The notes under the pieces: generated by a model | Databases searched by the model: none | What the model was told of the DNA's origin: nothing | The model's input: the letters and a program-made list of their open reading frames with translations, nothing else | Position numbers and translations under genes: made by a program | Assembly: GCF_003053725.1 (NCBI RefSeq) | Contig: NZ_QAYC01000024.1 | Coordinates: 1-40,808 of the forward strand | Length of the DNA stretch: 40,808 nt | Direction of reading: 5' to 3' | Source: Rhodovulum kholense | GTDB taxonomy: Bacteria > Pseudomonadota > Alphaproteobacteria > Rhodobacterales > Rhodobacteraceae | Shown: in pieces, positions 1 through 6,401 of the stretch | Position numbering within the stretch: position 1 is the stretch's first letter | How the letters are laid out: each line of letters opens with the position of its first letter

Positions 1-176
1 AACAGCGGATCGATCGGAAAGGCGATGTCGCCACAGAATTGCTGCACCGATCCGGCCCCATTCCTGGCCGCAAGACGCGACAGCAGCGACGATGCTGGCT
101 CGAACGCGGCATGGGGAACCGTCAGCGGCAATGGGGCGAAGCTGGTACCGGCGAGGGCTGGAAGGCTTTTGGCCAA
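1..176 (-). CDS. TniQ-like protein, N-terminal part (gene runs off the window)
   Basis: Only the first 58 codons are visible. They read LAKSLPALAG, then PLPLTVPHAAFEPASS, LLSRLAARNG and VQQFCGDIAF. A proline-rich lead-in followed by a Ser-rich segment and LxSRLAxxNG resembles the start of the TniQ family, the target-selection subunits of Tn5053/Tn7-like transposons and related proteins of many alphaproteobacterial elements. The start is taken as TTG at 176-174 because GGAGGA (187-182) lies five bases upstream; the frame is closed by a stop at 236-234. The gene sits about 155 bases downstream of tRNA-Arg in the same direction, a usual place for integrated DNA. The zinc-finger region of TniQ, if present, would lie outside the window, so the family call rests on the N-terminus only. 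Confidence 0.55.
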   Translation of the reverse strand, partial: MAKSLPALAGTSFAPLPLTVPHAAFEPASSLLSRLAARNGAGSVQQFCGDIAFPIDPL

Positions 177-331
177 GCGCGTCCTCCAAGCGGGAAAGAG
201 GAACGGGTCTCCCTCAAGACTACGATCGGACGCTCAGTTGAGCAACGCCGCTTAACCGCCGAAGGACGGCCCTGTGGGTCAGCGATCTGACAGGAAAGTC
301 ATCTTTGCTTGACAGCCCACAACGGTTTTAA

Positions 332-408
332 TGGCGCGCTGGGGAGGATTCGAACCCCCGACCCCTTGATTCGTAGTCAAGTACTCTATCCAACTGAGCT
401 ACCAGCGC
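332..408 (-). tRNA. tRNA-Arg (anticodon ACG)
   Basis: On the minus strand the acceptor arms GCGCTGG and CCAGCGC pair perfectly, followed by discriminator G and an encoded CCA. The D arm begins TAGCTCAGTTGG. The anticodon stem CTTGA/TCAAG encloses the loop CTACGAA, giving anticodon ACG, which is expected to be edited to ICG and to read CGU, CGC and CGA. The T arm carries TTCGAAT. The total length is 77 bases including CCA. The gene lies between the histidine kinase and the TniQ-like fragment. Its 3' end would be a natural integration site. Confidence 0.97.
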
Positions 409-418
409 GTGGGAGGCT

Positions 419-447
419 CATGTAACGCCGTTCGGAGGGGGGTGCAA
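419..447 (-). promoter_or_regulatory. Promoter of tRNA-Arg
   Basis: Minus-strand TTGCAC (447-442), a 17-base spacer and TACATG (424-419). The predicted transcription start is a few bases before the mature tRNA 5' end at 408. Hexamers and spacing fit a housekeeping sigma-70 promoter. Confidence 0.6.
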
Positions 448-499
448 GGGGCAAACCGACCGAAAGGGCGCAGTTTTTTTGCCGACGACCGGCAGGTCG

Positions 500-1915
500 T
501 CAGCCGGGCAGATCGCCCTCGCCAGGCAAGGCCGCCGCAGCCTTCGGCAGGCGGATCTCGAAGGCGGTGCCGGAGGCGTCGCTGCTGCGCAGCTCAAGCG
601 CGCCGCCATGGCCGCGAACCAGCTCCATCGCGATCGCGAGGCCCAGACCCGTGCCGTCCTTCCGTGTGCCGCCATGGAACGGCTGGAACAGATGCTCGCG
701 CGCCTTGGGCGGCAGGCCCGGACCGGTATCGGTGACCTTGATCACCCAATCCTCTTCGGTCTCGTCGGCACGGATGCCGATCTCGCCGGGTTTGCCCGAC
801 GCCACGATGGCCTGGCGGGAGTTGCGCACCAGATTGGTCAGCACCCGCAGCAGCTGTTCGACATCGGCGCGCAGCGTCAGACCGGCCGGCACATCCTCGG
901 AGAAGCTGATGTCGTAGTCGCCCGCCGCCAGCCGCTCGCCGTCGACGACCTCGTTGACGATGGGCGCCAGCGCCACCCGTTCGAGCCGGGGCGGCGGCTC
1001 CTGTGCGCGCCCGAAGGCCAGCGTCGCCTCGCACAGATGCACCGCGCGGCTGATCGCGCCGACGATCTTGGGCGCGGCGCGCTTGACCGCCGGATCGTCG
1101 CTAAGCTCCATCCGGTCGGCGAAAAGCTGGGCCGTGGTCAGGATGTTGCGCAGATCGTGGCTGATCTTGGCGACGGCCGCGCCCAGCTGGGCCAGCCGAT
1201 CCTTCTGGCGCAGCGCGCCGGTCAGCTCTTCCTGCAGGGCCCGTAGCGCTGTCTCGGCCTCGTTCAGCTCGCGCACCCTGGCCGAGGGGACGATGATCCG
1301 CCGGTTGTCCTCGGGGGCCTCGGCATAGACCAGCATCGCCCGCACCACGCGCCGGATCGGCACCACCAGAAGCCGCCGCGCCGCCAGGAACAGCAGCAGC
1401 GCCGACAGCACCGAGATCACCGCCGACAGCACCAGAATCCTGAGCCCATAGTCGATCATCGCCTTGCGCAGTTCGGCCGTGCTCATCGTGACCTCGATCA
1501 GCAGGCCCGCGCGCTGGACCGGCTGGCCGATCACCCGGATCACCCGGGTCTTGGGGTCGACCAGCCGGATCAGCGCATCGGGGATGAGGTCGAACACGCC
1601 CGCCTCGCGCAGATCGAAGCTGCGATAGACCGGCTCGGGAATCGGCGAGGACAGGACCAGCTCGCGCGCCTGGTCGCGGCGCAGCACGACGTTGTAGACG
1701 CCCGCGTTCTGCAGCAATTCGCGTTCGAGCTCGTCGCTGATCATGCCGTCGCTGGCCAGCAGCGCGAGCGAGGCGATCTGCGACCGTTCCAGCCGCGCCA
1801 GCAGGAAATCGACGCGAAACCGGGCAACCGACGGCACGAAGATCAGGACCTCGGCCAGCATGACGAAGACGATCGTCAAAAGCAGGAAGCGTCCCGACAG
1901 GGAATTGAGAAACAT
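500..1915 (-). CDS. Sensor histidine kinase, HAMP/HisKA/HATPase type
   Basis: The 471-residue protein is an inner-membrane sensor kinase. A membrane segment at about residues 10-30 and another at about 158-185 flank a periplasmic sensing region of about 125 residues. A HAMP-like linker follows. The phospho-acceptor is His253 in the motif ISHDLRN. The ATPase domain shows the N box NLVRNSRQA (361-369), G1 DTGPG (396-400), an F-box-like LFQPF and G2 GTGLGL (421-426), so it looks active. It is the last gene of a three-gene operon and starts 27 bases after the oxidoreductase stop. No response regulator lies beside it, so its partner is unknown. The operon context suggests a redox or envelope signal, which is inference. 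Confidence 0.9.
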   Translation of the reverse strand: MFLNSLSGRFLLLTIVFVMLAEVLIFVPSVARFRVDFLLARLERSQIASLALLASDGMISDELERELLQNAGVYNVVLRRDQARELVLSSPIPEPVYRSFDLREAGVFDLIPDALIRLVDPKTRVIRVIGQPVQRAGLLIEVTMSTAELRKAMIDYGLRILVLSAVISVLSALLLFLAARRLLVVPIRRVVRAMLVYAEAPEDNRRIIVPSARVRELNEAETALRALQEELTGALRQKDRLAQLGAAVAKISHDLRNILTTAQLFADRMELSDDPAVKRAAPKIVGAISRAVHLCEATLAFGRAQEPPPRLERVALAPIVNEVVDGERLAAGDYDISFSEDVPAGLTLRADVEQLLRVLTNLVRNSRQAIVASGKPGEIGIRADETEEDWVIKVTDTGPGLPPKAREHLFQPFHGGTRKDGTGLGLAIAMELVRGHGGALELRSSDASGTAFEIRLPKAAAALPGEGDLPG

Positions 1916-1942
1916 GTGCCTCGCCCTCGCCCCGGCCGGGCA

Positions 1943-3355
1943 TCAGGGCAGCAGGCGCTGAATCGCCCTCACCCCCCGCTTGACCCAGGGATTCTCGAAC
2001 AGTTTTGGGGAAAAATAGGCGCCCGCTGCCCGCTTGTTAAGCTCACCCAGTGTCGGATAGGGCGCAACCATGCCGGTCATGGCGGTCATCCGCTGACCGC
2101 TGGCGATGGCAAGGGCCCAGGGGGAGACCAGTTCGCCGGCCTCGGCGCCGACCAGGGTCACGCCCAGCGGACGGCCGCGATGGACCACGACCTTGACGAA
2201 TCCCTCGGTGCGGCCGCTGGCCACGGCGCGGTCATTCCCGGCGTAATCGGCCCGCACCACATCGATCGCATCGCCATGGGCGGCACGGGCCTCGGCCTCG
2301 GTCGGGCCGATCTGCGCCAGTTCGGGGTCGCAATAGGTGACGCGCGGGATGTGGCCGGTCCGGGCCCGGGCGGGCAGACCGAACAGGATCGGCCGGATCA
2401 CGACGCCCGCGTGATAGCCCGCCAGATGGGTGAACTGCCCCTGCCCCGCGGCATCGCCGATGGCATAGATCCGGCGGTTGGAGCTGCGCAGGCCGACACC
2501 GACCCGGATTCCCCGGGCATCGGTCTCGACCTCCGCCGCGGACAGGTTCAGCCTGTCGAGCGCCGGACGGCGGCCCGCCGCGATCAACAGGTGGCTGCCC
2601 TTAATCGTGCCTCCCTCGGTCTGCGCCGAGATCGCTCCCGGCCCGCCCGAGACGCGCCGCAACTCGGTATCTTCAAGCACCTCGACCCCTTCGGAGCGGA
2701 GCCGGTCCAGAACAAGCGCCGCAGCCTCGGGGTCTTCGCGGCCAAGCGCCTTGCGGCCTTCGATCACCGTCACCGGCACACCCAGCCGGGCATGGGCCTG
2801 GGCCATCTCGATGCCGACGGGCCCGCCGCCCAGGATCAACAGGCGTTCGGGGCGCTCGCGCAGGTCGAACAGGGTCTCGTTGGTCAGGTAGGGCACCTCG
2901 TCGAGGCCGAGGATCGGCGGGATCGAGGGCCGCGAGCCGGTGGCGACGACGAAGCGGCGGGCACGGATCACCTCTCCCCCCGCCTCGAGCTCGCGCGGTG
3001 AGAGAAACCGCGCCCAGTCGCGGATCACCCGCACCCCGAGCCCCTCGAACCGCTCGACGCTGTCATGGGGGGCGATGGCGGCGATGGTGGCATGCACATG
3101 CGCCATCACCGCGGCATGATCGATCCGGGGCGCGGTCCCGGCGATGCCGCAACCGCCCGTCCGCATCATCTGGGCCTGGGCCGCAGCCGCGATCAGGGCT
3201 TTCGACGGCACGCAGCCATAGTTCAGGCAGTCGCCGCCCATCTTGTGGCCTTCGATCAGCACGACGCGCGCGCCCATCTGCACCGCGCCAGCCGCCAGCG
3301 ACAGCCCGGCGGACCCCGCCCCGATGATGCAAAGATCGGTCTTCGTCGGTGCCAT
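1943..3355 (-). CDS. FAD-dependent pyridine nucleotide-disulfide oxidoreductase, mercuric-reductase-like
   Basis: 470 residues with the class I disulfide oxidoreductase plan: an FAD-binding GAGSAG near residue 12, a redox-active pair Cys43 and Cys48 in GGDCLNYGCVPSK, a central NAD(P)-binding GGGPVGIEMA, and an FAD-contacting AIGDAAG. The C-terminal dimerisation domain contains APYPTLGE where dihydrolipoamide dehydrogenases have HPT with the catalytic His; here Tyr stands in that place. The C-terminal Cys pair of true MerA and an N-terminal metal-binding domain are both absent. It is therefore unlikely to be Lpd or a genuine mercuric reductase, and its substrate is unknown. The ATG at 3355 lies four bases after the TVP38 gene stop. 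A longer open frame upstream overlaps that gene and was not used. Confidence 0.85.
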   Translation of the reverse strand: MAPTKTDLCIIGAGSAGLSLAAGAVQMGARVVLIEGHKMGGDCLNYGCVPSKALIAAAAQAQMMRTGGCGIAGTAPRIDHAAVMAHVHATIAAIAPHDSVERFEGLGVRVIRDWARFLSPRELEAGGEVIRARRFVVATGSRPSIPPILGLDEVPYLTNETLFDLRERPERLLILGGGPVGIEMAQAHARLGVPVTVIEGRKALGREDPEAAALVLDRLRSEGVEVLEDTELRRVSGGPGAISAQTEGGTIKGSHLLIAAGRRPALDRLNLSAAEVETDARGIRVGVGLRSSNRRIYAIGDAAGQGQFTHLAGYHAGVVIRPILFGLPARARTGHIPRVTYCDPELAQIGPTEAEARAAHGDAIDVVRADYAGNDRAVASGRTEGFVKVVVHRGRPLGVTLVGAEAGELVSPWALAIASGQRMTAMTGMVAPYPTLGELNKRAAGAYFSPKLFENPWVKRGVRAIQRLLP

Positions 3356-3359
3356 CGGG

Positions 3360-4091
3360 CTAGCGCCTCCGCCGCAGGGCCCGGAGCACGATGGGCAGCG
3401 CGGCCAGCGCCGCGAGCCCCAGAAGCGGCCCCAGCACCTGCGGCTCGAAGACGATCCCCAGATCGGGCCGCTCGCCCCGGGCGAAGACCTCGCCCAGCCC
3501 GGCGCCGACCCAAGTGTAGACCAGCGCCCCCGGCATGATCCCGAAGAAGGTGGTGACGGCAAAGCGCCCGGCCGAAACGCCCACCAGCGCGGGCAAAAGG
3601 TTCGCAACGAAGAAGGGCACGGCTGGCACCAGCCGGATCAGGAAGAGGACAGACAGCTCGTTTTCGCGCAGCCCCTCGCGAAGTGCGGCCACGCGGCCCT
3701 CGCTGGCGTCGAGCCGGGCCGCGAGCCTGTCGCCCAGCCCCCAGCGTGCCGCAAGGAAGATCAGCACCGCGCCAAGCGTCGCGGCGGTCACGTTGAAAAG
3801 CACGCCCGGGAAGACCCCGAACAGGAAGCCGCCCGCCAGCGTCGCCACTGTCGCCCCGGGCAGCGAGAAGGCCACGATCGCGACATAGGCCAGCATGAAG
3901 CCCAGCGCCGCCCCGGCATAATTTGCATCGCGCAGCGCGATCAGCGCCTCGCGATGGGCGGCGAGCGCCTCGAAATCGAGCTGGTCGCGCAGGGTCAGCG
4001 CGCCGACAACGGCCACCGCGGCAATCGCGATCAGCGGCAGGTGGCGGGCTCGGGTCGGCCGGGTCTGGGGCGTCTCGGTCGTCTCGGTCAT
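3360..4091 (-). CDS. TVP38/TMEM64 family membrane protein
   Basis: 243 residues, hydrophobic throughout. One transmembrane segment follows the basic N-terminus and several more follow. The central block with FSLPGATVATLAGG, GGFLFG and RLVPAVPFFVANLLPAL matches the VTT (SNARE-associated/DedA-like) domain. The family is thought to act in lipid or membrane homeostasis, and its bacterial substrates are poorly known. The start at 4091 (MTETTETPQ) was chosen because AGAGGAA lies just upstream. A start 75 bases earlier would translate the two 21-bp repeats into FRDASHPFRDASHP, which looks artificial. It is the first gene of the operon with the oxidoreductase and kinase, and fusions or linkage of this family with such oxidoreductases are common. 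Confidence 0.85.
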   Translation of the reverse strand: MTETTETPQTRPTRARHLPLIAIAAVAVVGALTLRDQLDFEALAAHREALIALRDANYAGAALGFMLAYVAIVAFSLPGATVATLAGGFLFGVFPGVLFNVTAATLGAVLIFLAARWGLGDRLAARLDASEGRVAALREGLRENELSVLFLIRLVPAVPFFVANLLPALVGVSAGRFAVTTFFGIMPGALVYTWVGAGLGEVFARGERPDLGIVFEPQVLGPLLGLAALAALPIVLRALRRRR

Positions 4092-4120
4092 GTTCCTCTG
4101 GGCCGCTCTGGCGGAGAATG

Positions 4121-4162
4121 AAGGGTGGGATGCGTCCCTGAAAGGGTGGGATGCGTCCCTGA
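4121..4162. repeat. Perfect 21-bp tandem duplication containing a dyad
   Basis: Two identical 21-base units, 4121-4141 and 4142-4162, lie 30 bases upstream of the TVP38 gene start. Each contains GGGATGCGTCCC, a near-palindrome (GGGA-Y-GC-R-TCCC). The 21-base period is two helical turns, so both dyads face the same side of the helix, as expected for paired regulator sites. No regulator is identified. The 306-base gap between the divergent TVP38 gene and rpmH otherwise holds only the rpmH promoter. Confidence 0.75.
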
Positions 4163-4297
4163 ACAAGATGCATGGCGCCTGCCGCCCTGCACAGGCCGTT
4201 CACGCCGCATTGATCGTCGGTGACCGGCCCCGGCCCCTTCGGAGCCACTTGCGCGGTGCGGACGCAGCCGATTGCAACATTTCCCGCGCGGGACGAA

Positions 4298-4326
4298 TTG
4301 ACTTGCCCGCGCCAAGCCCCTAAAGG
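4298..4326 (+). promoter_or_regulatory. Probable rpmH promoter
   Basis: TTGACT (4298-4303), a 17-base spacer and TAAAGG (4321-4326), 72 bases upstream of the rpmH ATG. The -35 is near consensus; the -10 is weak. It is the only such pair seen in the gap. Confidence 0.5.
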
Positions 4327-4397
4327 ACGGGCTTCGAACACCATGGGGCCTTCGAATCCGCACGCGGTTTGGGTCCATCTCGACGGAGCGACGCGCG

Positions 4398-4532
4398 ATG
4401 AAACGCACCTATCAACCTTCGAACCTGGTCCGCAAGAAGCGTCACGGCTTCCGGGCCCGCATGGCCACCAAGAGCGGCCAGAAGATCCTGAACGCCCGCC
4501 GTGCCCGTGGCCGCAAGCGTCTGTGCGCCTGA
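4398..4532 (+). CDS. rpmH: Ribosomal protein L34
   Basis: 44 residues, [18 protein letters not shown] to RGRKRLCA, the standard length and highly basic composition of L34, a late-assembling protein of the 50S subunit that lines 23S rRNA near the exit tunnel. It is too short for most gene finders but unmistakable. It heads the rpmH-rnpA-yidD-ttcA-yidC-MOSC-engB run, and rnpA follows after 25 bases. Confidence 0.97.
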   Translation: MKRTYQPSNLVRKKRHGFRARMATKSGQKILNARRARGRKRLCA

Positions 4533-4557
4533 GACCACGCCTGACGGCGAACGTGAC

Positions 4558-4974
4558 ATGACACCGCCGGGGATGGGCGGGGCCTCCGATATGCCGGAGC
4601 GTTCCGAAACGTCCCCGGCGGTTTCGTCATGCCTGACGGTGTTGTCCAAGCGCGCCGATTTCCTGCTGGCCGCGCGCGCCCGGCGGCAGTCGGCCCCGGC
4701 CTTCACGCTGCAGGCGCGGCGCCGGGACGAGGCGCCCGGGGGCGGCATCCGGGTCGGCTTTACCTGTTCGAAGAAGGTCGGCAATGCCGTCGCCCGCAAC
4801 CGCGCCAAGCGCCGGTTGCGCGAGATCGCCCGAGCCGAGCTGCCGCGGCATGGCCGCCCGGGCTGGGATTACGTGTTGATCGGCCGCCCCGACGTGACCG
4901 CGACCCGTGAATTCGAGGCGCTTCGCGCCGATCTGCGCCGCGCCCTCGACCGGCTGCATGCCGACGCGCCATGA
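4558..4974 (+). CDS. rnpA: Ribonuclease P protein component
   Basis: 138 residues from the chosen start MTPPGMGG. The protein binds the catalytic P RNA and helps cleave 5' leaders from pre-tRNAs. The family signature is [19 protein letters not shown], preceded by the hydrophobic [10 protein letters not shown] strand. The first 35 residues or so, before [11 protein letters not shown], are variable and low in complexity, so the start is uncertain: ATG at 4558 and an in-frame ATG about 11 codons later are both possible, with no strong ribosome-binding site for either. The stop overlaps the yidD start by four bases (ATGA), indicating coupled translation. Confidence 0.93.
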   Translation: MTPPGMGGASDMPERSETSPAVSSCLTVLSKRADFLLAARARRQSAPAFTLQARRRDEAPGGGIRVGFTCSKKVGNAVARNRAKRRLREIARAELPRHGRPGWDYVLIGRPDVTATREFEALRADLRRALDRLHADAP

Positions 4975-5219
4975 GCCCGCTTGCCCGCCTTTTCGCCCTG
5001 CCGATCCGGGCCTACCGGCTGGTGCTGTCGCCCTGGATCGGGTTCAACTGCCGCTATCAGCCGACCTGTTCGGCCTATGCGCTGGAGGCGCTGGAACGGC
5101 ACGGCGCGCTGCGCGGCGGCGCGCTGGCGATCTGGCGGATCCTGCGCTGCAATCCCTGGGGCGGCTGCGGCTACGACCCGGTGCCGCCAAAACCCGGCGA
5201 ACCGCCGCCAGAGCGCTGA
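4971..5219 (+). CDS. yidD: Membrane protein insertion efficiency factor YidD
   Basis: 82 residues with the family hallmarks [16 protein letters not shown] and [14 protein letters not shown]. YidD is a small amphipathic inner-membrane-associated protein that assists YidC-dependent insertion. It overlaps rnpA by ATGA, and yidC lies one gene further downstream. Its length is typical. Confidence 0.95.
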   Translation: MSPLARLFALPIRAYRLVLSPWIGFNCRYQPTCSAYALEALERHGALRGGALAIWRILRCNPWGGCGYDPVPPKPGEPPPER

Positions 5220-5289
5220 CGGCGGGCCGCACTCTGGCGCCGCGCCTTTCCCCTTCCCCGGCGGCGGGCGATCTGGCATAGCCAGCGCC

Positions 5290-6159
5290 ATGTTCGACGA
5301 GCCAGACGATATCCATCCGCTGTTTTACGGCGCGCCCTCGACCACCGAGTTCAAGAAGCTGCGTAAGCGGATCATCCGCGACACCCGCGAGGCCATCGAG
5401 CAATACGGGATGATCGAGCGCGGCGCGCGCTGGCTGGTCTGCCTGTCGGGCGGCAAGGACAGCTTTACCCTGCTGGCCGCACTCTACGAGCTGAAATGGC
5501 GGGGGCTGCTGCCGGTCGATCTTCTGGCCTGCAATCTCGATCAGGGCCAGCCGGGCTTTCCGGCGACGGTCCTGCCCGAGTTCCTGACGAAGATGGGCGT
5601 GCCGCACCGGATCGAGTACCAGGACACCTATTCCATCGTCATGGACAAGATCCCCGAGGGGCGCACCTATTGCGCGCTATGCTCGCGGCTGCGGCGCGGC
5701 AACCTCTACCGGATCGCCCGCGAGGAGGGCTGTTCGGCGGTGGTGCTGGGCCATCACCGCGACGATATCCTCGAAACCTTCCTGCTGAACCTCTTTCATG
5801 GCGGGCGGCTGGCAACGATGCCGCCGAAGCTTGTGAACGAGGAGGGCGACCTGTTCGTCTACCGCCCGCTCGCCCATGTCGCCGAGGCCGATTGCGCGCG
5901 CTTCGCCCAGGCGATGAGCTATCCGGTGATCCCCTGCAATCTTTGCGGCAGTCAGGACGGGCTGCAGCGGATGCAGGTCAAGGCGATGCTCGACCAGTGG
6001 GAGGCGAACCATCCCGGGCGCCGGCAGAAGATGTTCCGCGCGCTGATGCATGTGCGGCCCTCACATCTGCTTGACCCCGCGCTGTTCGATTTCGCGGCGC
6101 TGGCGCGTCCGGCGGCCGGGACGCCCGGCGCCCTGCCCGGGGAGGCGCCCGACCCCTGA
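5290..6159 (+). CDS. ttcA: tRNA 2-thiocytidine(32) synthetase TtcA
   Basis: 289 residues. The PP-loop SGGKDS (53-58) activates C32 of certain tRNAs by adenylation. Cys128 and Cys131 ([11 protein letters not shown]) and Cys219 in PCNLCGSQ match the family's conserved cysteines, of which three hold the [4Fe-4S] cluster that donates or activates sulfur. [11 protein letters not shown] is also typical. The ATG at 5290 was chosen because the frame upstream overlaps yidD and has no TtcA similarity. It sits between yidD and yidC, 70 bases after yidD. Confidence 0.93.
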   Translation: MFDEPDDIHPLFYGAPSTTEFKKLRKRIIRDTREAIEQYGMIERGARWLVCLSGGKDSFTLLAALYELKWRGLLPVDLLACNLDQGQPGFPATVLPEFLTKMGVPHRIEYQDTYSIVMDKIPEGRTYCALCSRLRRGNLYRIAREEGCSAVVLGHHRDDILETFLLNLFHGGRLATMPPKLVNEEGDLFVYRPLAHVAEADCARFAQAMSYPVIPCNLCGSQDGLQRMQVKAMLDQWEANHPGRRQKMFRALMHVRPSHLLDPALFDFAALARPAAGTPGALPGEAPDP

Positions 6160-6335
6160 CGGCCAGCCCCTTGCCTGTGTTGCGTATCGGGTATTTTATC
6201 CAAGAAGAAGAACGCACTGTCGTCTTCGCGGTCCGGATACCCCCAGAGGACGCCCGAGCCGGGCGATCCGCCGGGACGAGGCCGGGCCAAGGCCCTCGCC
6301 GCCCCGGCCCGGGTGCCGTGCGTCGGCAAAACGAC

Positions 6336-6364
6336 TTGACCTCCCCGGCCTCAATCTGTTGAAG
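6336..6364 (+). promoter_or_regulatory. Possible yidC promoter
   Basis: TTGACC (6336-6341), a 17-base spacer and TTGAAG (6359-6364), 38 bases before the yidC ATG. The -35 is good and the -10 poor. The upstream part of the 242-base ttcA-yidC gap contains a possible hairpin (GGGTAT 6189-6194 with ATACCC 6237-6242, and an inner GAAGA/TCTTC). Confidence 0.35.
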
Positions 6365-6401
6365 CACCCACACCTTTAAAAGGACGGGGTGGCGGTCTGC
6401 C

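Noticed and set aside
481-502. Hairpin at the histidine kinase stop codon as a terminator
   Set aside because: On the minus strand the stem is followed by GGC and seven A, not T, so it does not have terminator polarity for this gene.
1943-3355. Annotation as dihydrolipoamide dehydrogenase or true mercuric reductase
   Set aside because: The catalytic HPT histidine and the MerA C-terminal cysteines are both missing.
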